Positions 40,253 through 49,726 are shown, counted from the first letter of the stretch. The stretch is 64,000 bases of DNA from Stenotrophomonas sp. BIGb0135 (GCF_024810105.1 NZ_JANUDX010000002.1:372001-436000), one strand, 5' to 3'. Notes: generated by a model from the sequence alone, not told the origin. Translations and numbers: made by a program.

Positions 40253-40615
40253 ATGACCACCACCCTGTACGGATTGAAGAACTGCGACACCTGCAAGAAA
40301 GCCACCAAGTGGCTGGATCGTTTCCAGGTGCCGTACACCTTCGTCGACTACCGCGACCAGAAACCCTCGCCCGAGACGCTGATCGACTGGGCCCGCCAGG
40401 CCGACGGCTTTCCCGCGCTGATCAACCGCTCCTCCACCACGTGGCGGCAGTTGCCGGAGAACCGCAAAGCGGCCGATTCGGACGCCGAATGGAAGCTGCT
40501 GCTGCGCGAGTACCCGCAGTTGATCAAGCGCCCGGTGGTGGTCAGCGCCGATGGCGTGATGACCCAGGGCTTCTCGGACAACGGCTTCAAGCAGCGCTTC
40601 GGAGTGGACGCGTGA
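40253..40615 (+). CDS. ArsC-family (YffB-like) thioredoxin-fold reductase
   Basis: 120 residues. The N-terminal [18 protein letters not shown] carries a CxxC (Cys11, Cys14) of the ArsC/Spx/YffB group. [20 protein letters not shown] and the cis-Pro region [12 protein letters not shown] are typical. Such proteins are often annotated arsenate reductase, but conserved linkage to dapE across proteobacteria argues against arsenic detoxification; the substrate is unknown. The stop overlaps the dapE GTG. Confidence 0.85.
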   Translation: MTTTLYGLKNCDTCKKATKWLDRFQVPYTFVDYRDQKPSPETLIDWARQADGFPALINRSSTTWRQLPENRKAADSDAEWKLLLREYPQLIKRPVVVSADGVMTQGFSDNGFKQRFGVDA

Positions 40616-41739
40616 ACGACGTCGTCGCCCTGACCTGCGACCTGATCGCGCGCGCGTCGGTCACCCCCGACGACGCCGGCTGCCAGGCGCTGCTCGCCGC
40701 GCGGCTGGACCGCGCGGGGTTCCAGTGCGAACACCTGCGCCTGGGCGAAGTGGACAACCTCTGGGCCACGCACGGGCACGGTGCGCCGGTGCTGGTGCTG
40801 CTCGGGCATACCGACGTGGTGCCGACCGGGCCGGTCTCGGCCTGGACCAGCGATCCGTTCGACCCGCAGATCCGCGACGGCGTGCTGTACGGGCGTGGCG
40901 CGGCCGACATGAAGGGCAGCGTCGCCGCGTTCGTGGTCGCCGCCGAGCAGTTCGTCGCCGCCCATCCGCAGCACACCGGCACCCTGGCGGTGCTGCTGAC
41001 CAGCGACGAGGAAGGCGATGCCATCGACGGCGTGCGCCGGGTGGCCGATATCTTCCGCGCGCGCGGGCAGGGCATCGACTGGTGCATCACCGGCGAACCG
41101 TCATCCACCGCGGTGCTTGGCGACCTGCTGCGCGTCGGTCGTCGTGGCAGCCTGTCGGCAACGCTCACCGTGAAGGGGGTGCAGGGCCATGTCGCCTACC
41201 CGGACAAGGCGCGCAACCCCATCCACCTGGCCGCCGCGGCGCTGGCGGAACTGACCGCCCGGCAGTGGGATGATGGCTTCGAGAGCTTCCCGCCAACCAG
41301 CCTGCAGGTGTCCAACATCCACGCCGGGACCGGGGCCAACAACGTGATCCCCGGCGCGCTGCAGGTGCTGTTCAACCTGCGCTACAACCCGCATTGGAAC
41401 GCCCCCGCGCTGGAACGGGAGATCGCCACGCTGCTGGACCGGCATGCGCTGGATTACACGCTCGGCTGGCACCGCAGCGGTGAGCCGTTCTATACGCCGG
41501 AAGGCACCCTGCGCCGGGTCGCGCGCGAGGTACTCGGCGAATTCGCCGGGGCACCGCCGGAAGAGAGCACCGGCGGCGGTACTTCCGATGCGCGCTTCAT
41601 CGCGCCGCTGGGCGCGCAGTGCATCGAAGTCGGGCCGGTCAATGCGAGCATCCACCAGGTCGACGAGAACGTGCGCGTGACCGACCTGGAACAGCTGCCG
41701 GCGCTGTACCAGCGCCTGATCGAACGCCTGCTGGCCTGA
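40612..41739 (+). CDS. dapE: Succinyl-diaminopimelate desuccinylase
   Basis: A 375-residue dinuclear zinc M20 peptidase-like enzyme, two steps after DapD in the same pathway. Metal and catalytic residues appear in [30 protein letters not shown] and [13 protein letters not shown]. The dimerisation region [27 protein letters not shown] and the C-terminal [12 protein letters not shown] are complete. A GTG start overlapping the preceding TGA shows translational coupling and gives family-typical [17 protein letters not shown]. Confidence 0.96.
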   Translation: MNDVVALTCDLIARASVTPDDAGCQALLAARLDRAGFQCEHLRLGEVDNLWATHGHGAPVLVLLGHTDVVPTGPVSAWTSDPFDPQIRDGVLYGRGAADMKGSVAAFVVAAEQFVAAHPQHTGTLAVLLTSDEEGDAIDGVRRVADIFRARGQGIDWCITGEPSSTAVLGDLLRVGRRGSLSATLTVKGVQGHVAYPDKARNPIHLAAAALAELTARQWDDGFESFPPTSLQVSNIHAGTGANNVIPGALQVLFNLRYNPHWNAPALEREIATLLDRHALDYTLGWHRSGEPFYTPEGTLRRVAREVLGEFAGAPPEESTGGGTSDARFIAPLGAQCIEVGPVNASIHQVDENVRVTDLEQLPALYQRLIERLLA

Positions 41740-41754
41740 GCCAGGAAAGACCTG

Positions 41755-41826
41755 GCGCCGGCCGTTGGCCGTTGGCCGGTGCCGGCGTCGGCCCGGCCGT
41801 CACCGGCGTGGACCGGCATCGGCCGG
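41755..41826. repeat. GC-rich palindromes downstream of dapE
   Basis: Overlapping GCCGGCC/GGCCGGC-type inverted repeats with TTGGCC turns. No U-run, so not a canonical terminator. Confidence 0.4.
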
Positions 41827-41839
41827 CGCGACGCCCGGG

Positions 41840-42523
41840 TCAGGCCACGATCAGCCCGAACGCGGCCAGGGCCGCGGCCGCCTGGCGCTGTGAAATCACC
41901 GCCTTCTTGAACAGCTTAGCGTCCATCACGTTGAGCCCGCTGATATCGGTGCCGCGCAGGTCCGCGCCTTCGAAGCGCGTCAGCCGGGTCTGCGCATTGC
42001 GCAGGCTGCCGCCGTTGAACACGGCATCGCGGAAGTCGCAGCCGGAGAGCTCGGCATCGGAAAAATCCATGCCCTCCAGCTGCGCCTTGCGGAAGGACAG
42101 CCCGCGCAGGTCGGCGCTGACCAGCAGGCAGTCGCGGAATTCCAGCGCCCACCCGGTCACCTCCTGCAGGTGCGCACCGGTCAGCTTGCAGTCGGCGAAC
42201 TGCACCGAGGACAACGTTGCACGGCGCCAGTGGCTGTTGTTGAGGTCGCAATGCGAAAACCGTGCGTCACTCAACAGCGCCGCGCTGAAGTCGCACGCGC
42301 CGCCGCGGCACTTGTGCCACTGGCTTTCTTCCAGTGATGCAGCCAGCCAGTTGGCGCCGGCCAGCGAACACTGGTTGAACTGGAATCCATCCATGTCCAG
42401 CCGCGAAAAGTCGCCGTGGTCGAACGTGCAGCCCTCGAAGACGGCTGCACGCGGATGCGCGGCGATGATCGCCTGCATGCGCGTGCGGGTGATGGATTCA
42501 TCGCGGAAAGTGGCGGTGTTCAT
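41840..42523 (-). CDS. Qnr-like pentapeptide-repeat protein
   Basis: 227 residues made almost wholly of A(D/N)LXX-type pentapeptides (FEGCTFDHGDF, SDARFSHCDLNNSHW, DLRGLSFRKAQLEGMDFSDAEL), so a right-handed quadrilateral beta-helix. The length and the segment WALEFRDCLLVSADLRGLSF, and the C-terminus KLFKKAVISQ...FGLIVA, resemble Qnr proteins that protect gyrase from quinolones by DNA mimicry. Whether it is a functional Qnr or another pentapeptide protein cannot be decided here. The start at 42523 leaves a 200-bp upstream region holding two SMAG palindromes. Confidence 0.75.
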   Translation of the reverse strand: MNTATFRDESITRTRMQAIIAAHPRAAVFEGCTFDHGDFSRLDMDGFQFNQCSLAGANWLAASLEESQWHKCRGGACDFSAALLSDARFSHCDLNNSHWRRATLSSVQFADCKLTGAHLQEVTGWALEFRDCLLVSADLRGLSFRKAQLEGMDFSDAELSGCDFRDAVFNGGSLRNAQTRLTRFEGADLRGTDISGLNVMDAKLFKKAVISQRQAAAALAAFGLIVA

Positions 42524-42622
42524 GCGGTCATTCTGGATGATGGGGGGCACAGGCGGCAGTCTTGAAGGCAGCGGCGGAGTGTGTACAGCGTCACCGGCGC
42601 GCAGGCCGCGGCTCCCTCCGAC

Positions 42623-42701
42623 GTAGAGCCGACCGTTGGTCGGCTGCCGTGGGTGCAGACACGTGGGGCGAAACGTGCAGCCGACCAACGGTCGGCTCTA
42701 C
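42623..42701. repeat. Inverted SMAG dimer
   Basis: Copies at 42623-42645 (plus) and 42679-42701 (minus) face each other with a 33-bp spacer. The paired copies could form one long cruciform between the pentapeptide and Sel1 genes. Confidence 0.75.
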
Positions 42702-42727
42702 CGGGTGGTTATCCTGGATGTCCGGCG

Positions 42728-43606
42728 TCAGTCGAAGGTCCAGAACGGCGCCTTGATCCGCTCGCGCCAATAGGGCTCGCCGGCCAGGTAGAACCTCTGC
42801 GCATGGGCCTTTGCGAACCAGCCGGCGGCGGCGTCCAGATCGCGCGTCACGCCTGCGCGGCCACGGCCGAGCAGCAACCCGCTGAAATACTGCCCGTACA
42901 CATTGCCCTGGTCAGCGGCCAGGCGGTACCAGCGCAGTGCGTCCACGCCATCGCGCGGCAGGCCCATCCCGAGTTCGTACATCGCGCCCAGATCCACCTG
43001 GGCGTCGGCATCGCCGCGCTGCGCACGCCGCTGGATGTCGACGACCAGGGGATGCAGAGTGCCATCGGCCTGCGCCGCGATCGCCTGTGGCAGCCGCGAG
43101 GATTCGGATGGCATGTGGAAGTAGATCGTTGCGCGCAGGTCCCAGCGCAGTGCGCTGGCCGCGTCACCGTGTTCGCGATGGACCTTGGCCAGCATCAGCA
43201 TGGCCATCGGATTGCCGTGCCCGGCGGCAGTGCGGTACCACCGCTCGGCTTTTCGGGGTGAGGCGCGCAAGGCGGTGCCCTGCACGATGTTCGGGCCGGT
43301 GCCATGCAGCAGCTCGCCGTGGGTCCAGATCCGGCCCAGGGCTTCTTCGGCCTGGGTGTTGTGGACGCTCCACGGGGTGACAGCGGCGGCACGTTCGTAC
43401 CACGTCACCGCGCGGGGGTCGTTGAAGGTTTCAAAGGTCCTGGCTGCGTCCCAGGCACCCTCGAAGCTGCCATCGGCTGCCTGGGTTTCGATCGACTGCA
43501 CGATGCTGGCCGGCGTCCGTGGCGGGGCGCTGCTGCAGGCGATGAGGGAAGGGGCCAGGGCGATGCCGGCCAGGCGTGAAGCGATGCGTCCGATGCGGGG
43601 GATCAT
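42728..43606 (-). CDS. Sel1-repeat lipoprotein
   Basis: 292 residues. MIPRIGRIASRLAGIALAPSLIAC gives a lipoprotein signal with Cys at about 24. The C-terminal part has Sel1-like helical repeats (GDADAQVDLGAMYELGMGLPRDGVDALRWYRLAADQGN, and AERWYRTAAGHGNPMAMLMLAKVH). Such repeats mediate protein contacts; the partner is unknown. The start was placed at the lipoprotein signal; a 28-residue in-frame extension has none. Confidence 0.8.
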   Translation of the reverse strand: MIPRIGRIASRLAGIALAPSLIACSSAPPRTPASIVQSIETQAADGSFEGAWDAARTFETFNDPRAVTWYERAAAVTPWSVHNTQAEEALGRIWTHGELLHGTGPNIVQGTALRASPRKAERWYRTAAGHGNPMAMLMLAKVHREHGDAASALRWDLRATIYFHMPSESSRLPQAIAAQADGTLHPLVVDIQRRAQRGDADAQVDLGAMYELGMGLPRDGVDALRWYRLAADQGNVYGQYFSGLLLGRGRAGVTRDLDAAAGWFAKAHAQRFYLAGEPYWRERIKAPFWTFD

Positions 43607-43733
43607 GCCGGCCAGGTGATGCGGAAGGGCGCTGATTATCGCCCGGTCCCGCAGCGCCGGGTTGCCCGCGGCGGTCGGTTTGGTTGCCATCGCAACAGTT
43701 GCGCCGCTGCCAAAAGCCGGTTACGGTCGGTCC

Positions 43734-43832
43734 ATGTCCTCGTTCCCGGCCACCGCTGTCAGCAATACCAACCGCACCAATCTGCGCGCGAATAATCGTG
43801 CGCGGCCGATGCGGGACTGCGACCAGGGCTAG
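43734..43832 (+). CDS. Asn-rich leader peptide of asnB attenuator
   Basis: A short open frame from ATG 43734 to TAG 43830-43832 encodes 32 residues, with Asn at positions 11, 13, 16, 20 and 21 (codons AAT, AAC, AAT, AAT, AAT). Five Asn codons in an 11-codon span directly upstream of a terminator and the asparagine synthetase gene is the pattern of a ribosome-stalling leader. The end of the frame overlaps the antiterminator strand (43806-43815). A weak candidate promoter (TTGCGC 43699-43704, TACGGT 43722-43727) would start transcription at about the ATG, so this leader may itself be leaderless. Confidence 0.7.
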   Translation: MSSFPATAVSNTNRTNLRANNRARPMRDCDQG

Positions 43833-43888
43833 TACAAGCAACACGCCCGGACCCCAGAAAACCCGCATCGACCGATGCGGGTTTTTTT
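43806..43888 (+). promoter_or_regulatory. Transcription attenuator of asnB
   Basis: Terminator: stem ACCCGCAT/ATGCGGGT (43861-43882) followed by seven T. Its 3' strand CCGATGCGGG (43872-43881) is repeated exactly at 43806-43815 inside the leader frame, so the shared CCCGCATCG (43862-43870) can pair with either copy. Pairing with the first copy blocks the terminator. A ribosome finishing the leader peptide at 43832 would cover the first copy and allow termination; stalling at Asn codons would leave it free. Confidence 0.75.
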
Positions 43889-43974
43889 GTGGCCCGGGTT
43901 TACCCCTTCCGGGCCTGGGTGGCCGGTCGAATGCCTGCAATACGTGTATTCCCCCATCATCAGGAGCTGTTCCC

Positions 43975-45666
43975 ATGTGTTCGATCTTCGGTATTTTCGG
44001 CCTGCAGGTCGGTGACGACCTCCCGGCGCTGCGCCGCCACGCGCTGGACCTGTCCCAGCGCCAGCGCCATCGTGGCCCGGACTGGAGCGGGGTGTATGTC
44101 GATGCCGGCGCCATCCTGGTGCACGAACGGCTGGCCATCGTCGACCCGGCCGGCGGCTCGCAGCCGCTGCTGTCCGAGGACGGCCAACTGGCGTTGGCGG
44201 TCAACGGCGAGATCTACAACCACCGCGAACTGAAGGCCGAACTGGCCCAGCCCTACGCCTTCCAGACCGGCTCGGACTGCGAGGTGATCAACGCGCTGTA
44301 CCGCCAGGACAGCCCGGCCTCGTTCCTCAACCGCCTCAACGGCATCTTCGCCTTCGCGTTGTGGGATCGCGAGCGCCAGCGGGTGCTGATCGCACGCGAT
44401 CCGATCGGCGTGGTGCCGCTGTACTGGGGCCATGACAAGGACGGGCGCCTGGTGGTGGCCTCCGAGCTGAAGTCGCTGGTGGACGTCTGCGCCGATGCCG
44501 CGCAGTTCCCGCCGGGCCACTGGTACGACAGCGCCACCGACACCCTGACCCGCTACTACGAGCGCCCCTGGCGCGACTACGACGCCGTGGAAGGCGTGGA
44601 GGCCGACCGGGTCGAACTGCGCGAGGCGTTCGAGCGCGCGGTGCACCGCCAGTTGATGACCGACGTGCCCTACGGCGTGTTGCTGTCCGGTGGCCTGGAT
44701 TCCTCGCTGGTGGCCGCGGTGGCCGCACGTTACGCCCGCCACCGCATCGAGGATGGCGACCAGAGCGAGGCCTGGTGGCCGCGCCTGCACTCCTTCGCCA
44801 TCGGCCTGAAGGGCTCGCCCGACCTGGCCGCCGCCGCCATCGCCGCCGAGGCGCTGGGCACCGTGCACCACGGCTTCGAATACACCTTCGAGGAAGGCCT
44901 GGACGCGCTGCCGGAGGTGATCCGGCACGTGGAAACCTACGATGTCACCACCATCCGCGCGTCCACCCCGATGTTCCTGCTGGCGCGCCGGATCAAGGCG
45001 ATGGGGGTGAAGATGGTGCTGTCCGGCGAGGGCAGCGACGAGATCTTCGGCGGCTACCTGTACTTCCACAAGGCGCCGAACGCGCGCGAGTTCCACGAAG
45101 AGCTGGTGCGCAAGCTCGATGCGCTCAACAACTACGACTGCCTGCGCGCCAACAAGTCGATGATGGCCTGGGGCGTGGAACCGCGCGTGCCGTTCCTGGA
45201 CCGCGAGTTCCTCGACGTGGCCATGCGCATCGATGCGCGGCACAAGATGGTCGGGCAGGGCCCGCAGGGCGCGCGCCGGATCGAGAAGGCGGTACTGCGC
45301 GAGGCCTTCGAAGGTTATCTGCCCGACTCGATCCTGTGGCGACAGAAGGAGCAGTTCAGCGATGGCGTCGGTTATGGCTGGATCGACGGGCTCAAGGCCC
45401 ATGCCGAAACGCAGGTCAGCGACCGGGTGATGGCCGCGGCCGACAAGCGCTTCGTGCACAACCCGCCGCAGACCAAGGAGGCGTACTACTACCGCCACGT
45501 CTTCGAGCAGTACTTCCCCACCCAGGCGGCGGCGGAGACCGTGCCGGGCGGCAAGTCGATCGCCTGTTCCTCGCCTGCGGCGATCGCCTGGGATGCCAGT
45601 TTCGCCACGATGGCCGATCCGTCCGGCCGCGCCGTAGCCGGCGTGCACGAGCAGGCGCTGGCCTGA
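43975..45666 (+). CDS. asnB: Asparagine synthase (glutamine-hydrolysing) B
   Basis: 563 residues. The N-terminal glutaminase domain begins MCSIFGIFG with catalytic Cys2. LAIVDPAGGSQPL and NGEIYNHREL follow. The synthetase domain has the ATP loop VLLSGGLDSSLVA at about 235-247 and VLSGEGSDEIFGGYLYFHKAP. It converts Asp plus Gln and ATP to Asn. CAGGAG lies 8 nt before the ATG. It stands alone behind an Asn-coded attenuator. Confidence 0.96.
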   Translation: MCSIFGIFGLQVGDDLPALRRHALDLSQRQRHRGPDWSGVYVDAGAILVHERLAIVDPAGGSQPLLSEDGQLALAVNGEIYNHRELKAELAQPYAFQTGSDCEVINALYRQDSPASFLNRLNGIFAFALWDRERQRVLIARDPIGVVPLYWGHDKDGRLVVASELKSLVDVCADAAQFPPGHWYDSATDTLTRYYERPWRDYDAVEGVEADRVELREAFERAVHRQLMTDVPYGVLLSGGLDSSLVAAVAARYARHRIEDGDQSEAWWPRLHSFAIGLKGSPDLAAAAIAAEALGTVHHGFEYTFEEGLDALPEVIRHVETYDVTTIRASTPMFLLARRIKAMGVKMVLSGEGSDEIFGGYLYFHKAPNAREFHEELVRKLDALNNYDCLRANKSMMAWGVEPRVPFLDREFLDVAMRIDARHKMVGQGPQGARRIEKAVLREAFEGYLPDSILWRQKEQFSDGVGYGWIDGLKAHAETQVSDRVMAAADKRFVHNPPQTKEAYYYRHVFEQYFPTQAAAETVPGGKSIACSSPAAIAWDASFATMADPSGRAVAGVHEQALA

Positions 45667-45677
45667 TCGCAGGAGGG

Positions 45678-45706
45678 CCACCACGGCGTTGGCGCGCCGT
45701 GGTGGA
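45678..45706 (+). terminator. Hairpin downstream of asnB
   Basis: CCACCACGGCG pairs with a CGCCGTGGTGG-like arm across TTGG. There is no U-run, so termination is uncertain. A TAGAAT -10-like box follows at 45736-45741 for the antiporter gene. Confidence 0.4.
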
Positions 45707-45769
45707 AAGGGGACTGCCGTACGCCGCGCCACCCCGTAGAATCGCTCCCTCAATCGATGGGGATCGGTA

Positions 45770-47152
45770 ATGGAATTGAAGAGCAGCGGCGGGATGCGTC
45801 GGAGCGGGTTGGCATGGCGCTACCTGGGGTGGGTGGCGGTGCCCTTGCTGGTGGGCCTGGGCCTGGCGCGGTATGCCGGCCCGAGCGTGACCGCGCAGGT
45901 CAGCCGTGCCGACGCCTCGCTCGGCGCCGACTGGGCCGCCCACCTGCATGCGCCGCTGGGCCTGTTCCTCATGCAACTGCTGGTGCTGCTGCTGGTGGCC
46001 AAGGGCGCCGGCTGGCTGTTCCGGCGCTTCGGCCAGCCCGGCGTGATCGGCGAGATGGCCGCCGGGCTGATGATGGGCCCGCTGGTGCTGGGCGCGCTGC
46101 TGCCGCAGGTGCACGGTGCACTGTTTCCTGCCGCGTCGCTGGGCTCGCTGGGCCTGCTCAGTCAGTTGGGCGTGCTGATGTTCCTGCTGGTGGCCGGTGC
46201 CGAGCTGGACCTGGGCGGCCTGCGCGGTCGTCGGCGCTTCGCCTTCGTGGTCAGCCATGCCGGGATCGCGGTGCCGTTCGTGTTGGGCGTGGCGCTGGCG
46301 ATCTGGCTGTACGGCGCGCATGCGCCGCGCGGGATCGGCTTCACCGGGTTCGCGCTGTTTGTCGGGATTTCATTGAGCATCACCGCGTTCCCGGTGCTGC
46401 TGCGCATCCTCGCCGACCGCGGCATGACCAGCACGCCGCTGGGCCAGACCGCGATCGCCTGCGCGGCGCTGGGCGATGCCACCGCGTGGTGCCTGCTGGC
46501 ACTGATCGTGGCCGCCGCACAGGCGCAGGGCTGGGTGCCGGCGGCGATCAACCTGGGCTGCGTGGTGCTGTTCGTCGGCCTCATGCTGGGCGTGGTGCGG
46601 CCGTGGTTCTCGCGGCAGGTCATCGTGGCCGGGCAGGAAGGCCGCTGGCTGCTGGTGATGCTGCTGATGGCACTGGGCTGTGCGCTGGTCACCGAAATGC
46701 TGGGCATCCACGCGTTGTTTGGCGCATTCGCCGCGGGCGTGGCGGTGTCGGGCAATGCCACCTTGCGCCACACCGTGGCCAGCCGGGTCGAGCCCTTCGC
46801 GGTGACCCTGCTGCTGCCGTTGTTCTTTGCCATGACCGGCCTGCGCATGCGCGGCGATGCGTTGCAGGCCAGCGACCTGCTGCTGTGCCTGGTGGTGATC
46901 GCGGTGGCCACGCTGGGCAAGCTGTTTGGCACGTGGAGCGCGGCGCGCAGTGCCGGCATGGACAGCCAGGAGGCATGGAAACTGGGCGCGCTGATGAACA
47001 CCCGTGGCCTGATGGAGCTGATCGTGCTCAACCTGGGCTACGAACTGGGGTTCCTCGGCGATCGCCTGTTCGCCGTGCTGGTGATCATGGCGCTGGTGAC
47101 CACGGCGATGACCGGCCCGTTGTTGAGCTGGGTGGAGCGCGGCAAGCGCTGA
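45770..47152 (+). CDS. Cation:proton antiporter (CPA2/Kef-like)
   Basis: 460 residues with about 12 membrane helices. The first helix is followed by a periplasmic loop, then LFRRFGQPGVIGEMAAGLMMGPLVLG, LGVLMFLLVAGAELDL, SLSITAFPVLLRILADR and a GDATAW motif as in the CPA2 ion-binding region. LFGAFAAGVAVSGN and PLFFAMTGLRMR are also typical. There is no TrkA-N domain. It should exchange Na+ or K+ for H+; ion specificity is not readable. Confidence 0.88.
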   Translation: MELKSSGGMRRSGLAWRYLGWVAVPLLVGLGLARYAGPSVTAQVSRADASLGADWAAHLHAPLGLFLMQLLVLLLVAKGAGWLFRRFGQPGVIGEMAAGLMMGPLVLGALLPQVHGALFPAASLGSLGLLSQLGVLMFLLVAGAELDLGGLRGRRRFAFVVSHAGIAVPFVLGVALAIWLYGAHAPRGIGFTGFALFVGISLSITAFPVLLRILADRGMTSTPLGQTAIACAALGDATAWCLLALIVAAAQAQGWVPAAINLGCVVLFVGLMLGVVRPWFSRQVIVAGQEGRWLLVMLLMALGCALVTEMLGIHALFGAFAAGVAVSGNATLRHTVASRVEPFAVTLLLPLFFAMTGLRMRGDALQASDLLLCLVVIAVATLGKLFGTWSAARSAGMDSQEAWKLGALMNTRGLMELIVLNLGYELGFLGDRLFAVLVIMALVTTAMTGPLLSWVERGKR

Positions 47153-47220
47153 CCGGCCCGGATGCACGCGCGCGGCGTGGAGCCGGTGGCCGCGTGGGGG
47201 CAGCCCCGCATGGCGTGGCG

Positions 47221-49572
47221 CTACCTCGGTTGCAGCGTCAAGGTGTAGACCGTCGGTCCTGGCAGGAACGGCGTCGGCGCGCCCGTCACCCAGTCCGCAT
47301 GCCCAGCCCCCCAGAACGGTGACAGCGGGTGCCCGCTCTGGCCGCCGGGCATGTGGATCACCCCGTCGGCCTCGTGCCCGGGCGACACCACCATGCGCTG
47401 TGACGCGCCGAAGGCCGGGCCCTGCACGCGCGGCATGTCGCGGTCGCCGGGGAGGCGGTCGGCGGGCATGCACAACCAGCGCCTGGCGAGGTCGGGCAGG
47501 GCGCGGCTGACCGGGTGGCAGATCGCCGCGGTGTTGCGCTCGCCCCAGGTGCGGTCGGCCAACGTCGGCCCCTGCGCGGCGAGGTCGGCCTCCAGGCGTT
47601 TGGCCGCATCGGCCAACAGCGCATCCCAACTCGCGTACGGCGGTGGCAGCAGGTGCGCGGGGCGTTCGCTGACCAGCGGCCACAGCACCCCTTCCATCTG
47701 TGCCAGGCGGGGTTCCAGGTAGTCATCGCCCAGGCGTCGCTTCGCGGGGGCGAGCAGGCCGGTCGAGACGCTGTCGAGCACCATCCCGCGGAAACCGCGG
47801 GTGATCCGGTAGCTCACCGCGTTGGCCGACGCGTGCCCCTCCCAGTGCCGGGTGGCCACGTCCAGCCGCTTCAGCGCCGGGTCGTCGCTGTGCGCCACCA
47901 CCTGCCGCAGCAGCACCCACCAGCGTTGCAGGAACAACGCACGGTCGTCGAGCTGGATCGCCAGCAGATCGGCTTCGCTGAAGCGTTCCCTGGCCAGCAG
48001 GTCGTCGCGGATCTGGCGGCCGCGCGCGCCCAGGTCGTAGCCGGCATTGCCGGCCACCGCCAGCGCCTGGCCATCCAGCACGCGCCCGTTGGCGGTCCAC
48101 AGGCGATGGTTGGCCGGGTCGACCAGGGCCGGTGAGGCATCGCTGCGGATCGGCCACGGCGCGCACTGCGCGGCTACCGGCGCCGCGCCGCTGGCGGGTG
48201 CGCAGTCGGCGGCGCGGTCAGGTCGCGCACCGATCAGGCGCCAGGCGATACGGCCATGGCGGTCCGCCAGCAGCAGGTTCTGGGTGGGGATGCCGGCGCG
48301 ATCGGCAATGTGCAGGGCATCGTCGAGGTCGGCCGCGCGTGCCATGTCGGCGAAATCCAGGCGCACCGCGCCCGGCAGTTGCGCGGTCCAGCGCAGGGCA
48401 TCGCCGCTGCCGTCGGCACGCGTGTGAAGGATCGGGCCCCAGGCGGTTTCGCGCACCCGCAGCACGGTGTCGGGCTGGCCCGCCACGCGGATGCGCTCTT
48501 CGTAGGTGCGGATGCCGTCCCCGCCACCCGGCGCGTGGGCCGGCACCGGGATGAAATCGGCGTTGTCGATGTAACTGTTGGTGAAGCCCCATGCCACGTG
48601 ACCGTTGCTGCCGACCACGATCGCCGGCAGGCCGGGCAGCGAGAAGCCGCTGACGTCGACCTTGCCGCCGGGGGCCTGCGCGTCGGCATAGCGCAACCGC
48701 ACCCGGAACCACAGGTTGGGCGCGCGCAGGCCCAGGTGCATGTCGTCGGCGAGGATCGCGCGCCCATCGGCGGTGAGTGCGCCGGCCACGGCGAAATTGT
48801 TGCTGCCCTTGACGTCCTGATCGGCCGGCGCGGCTGCCGCGGTGGGCGGCGAGCGTGGATCGGCGCGCAGATCGAGCTGTATGGCCGACGGCAAGGGCGC
48901 ATTGCCGCGTGCCGCCCCGAACAGCGGTGCATCCCACTCGCTGCCGTCGTGGCTGAGCAGCGCATACAGCGCCGGCGGCACCACCGCGCGGATCCGGGCC
49001 ATCGCCAGCTCGGTCTGGTTGCCGGGGTCCTGCAGGTCGGCGTACATCGCCAGCCCGGCGAGCACGCTGTCCTCGGCGGTCCAGGCCGCCGGCGCCTGGC
49101 GCAGCAGCAGGTAGGGCCAGGGGCGTACACGCAGGTCGGCCAGGCCCTGGTTGACCCCGGCCACGTAGGACTGCACTCCCTGCGGGTCGGCACCGACCGC
49201 GTGCGCCAGGTGAGCGTGGGTACGGGCGCGCAGGCGATGCACGCGCATGCGCTGGTCGGCGGGGATCGCGGCCGGCCCGAACAGCTCGGCCAGCTCGCCA
49301 GCCGCGCTGCGGCGCATCAGGTCCATCTCGAAGTAGCGCTCCTGCGCATGCACCAGGCCCAGGGCACGCATCGCGTCGCGCTGGTTCGCCGCATCGATGG
49401 TGACCACCCCCAGCGCGTCGCGGCTCACGCTGACCGGGGCCTGCAGCCCGTCGACGCGCTGCTCGCCCTCCAGCGGGGCCAGGCTGCCGCGCAGCAACCA
49501 GACAGTGCCAACGATGAGCAGCGACACCAGCACCAGCAACAGCCACAGCACCCGCGTGAGCCAGCGACGCAT
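47221..49572 (-). CDS. Penicillin acylase family N-terminal-nucleophile hydrolase
   Basis: 783 residues. An N-terminal membrane anchor or signal (WLTRVLWLLLVLVSLLIVGTVWLL), then the alpha-subunit region (DALGVVTIDAANQRDAMRALGLVHAQERYFEMDLMRR). The maturation site is KGSNNFAVAG: autoproteolysis before Ser257 would free the beta subunit. HLGLRAPNLWFRVRL and GLPAIVVGSNGHVAWGFTNS follow. Related enzymes hydrolyse penicillins, acyl-homoserine lactones or other amides; the substrate is unknown. The start at 49572 has GGGAGG upstream; longer frames lack it. Confidence 0.9.
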   Translation of the reverse strand: MRRWLTRVLWLLLVLVSLLIVGTVWLLRGSLAPLEGEQRVDGLQAPVSVSRDALGVVTIDAANQRDAMRALGLVHAQERYFEMDLMRRSAAGELAELFGPAAIPADQRMRVHRLRARTHAHLAHAVGADPQGVQSYVAGVNQGLADLRVRPWPYLLLRQAPAAWTAEDSVLAGLAMYADLQDPGNQTELAMARIRAVVPPALYALLSHDGSEWDAPLFGAARGNAPLPSAIQLDLRADPRSPPTAAAAPADQDVKGSNNFAVAGALTADGRAILADDMHLGLRAPNLWFRVRLRYADAQAPGGKVDVSGFSLPGLPAIVVGSNGHVAWGFTNSYIDNADFIPVPAHAPGGGDGIRTYEERIRVAGQPDTVLRVRETAWGPILHTRADGSGDALRWTAQLPGAVRLDFADMARAADLDDALHIADRAGIPTQNLLLADRHGRIAWRLIGARPDRAADCAPASGAAPVAAQCAPWPIRSDASPALVDPANHRLWTANGRVLDGQALAVAGNAGYDLGARGRQIRDDLLARERFSEADLLAIQLDDRALFLQRWWVLLRQVVAHSDDPALKRLDVATRHWEGHASANAVSYRITRGFRGMVLDSVSTGLLAPAKRRLGDDYLEPRLAQMEGVLWPLVSERPAHLLPPPYASWDALLADAAKRLEADLAAQGPTLADRTWGERNTAAICHPVSRALPDLARRWLCMPADRLPGDRDMPRVQGPAFGASQRMVVSPGHEADGVIHMPGGQSGHPLSPFWGAGHADWVTGAPTPFLPGPTVYTLTLQPR

Positions 49573-49726
49573 GCAGCGCCTCCCGTTGACGTTGTGCCCT
49601 GGATTGTAGGGGCTGTGAGGGCCATGTGCAGGCCAGGCGAAGCGCAACTGCAAGTGATTCCGATTAGATCATTGGATTTCTGGATGGGGCACCATGGCGC
49701 CCATCGATCCACCAGGAAGCACCCCC

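Noticed and set aside
40309..40611. N-terminal extension of DapE over the arsC-like gene
   Set aside because: Out-of-frame reading of the ArsC-like gene; the GTG at 40612 fits the DapE family start.
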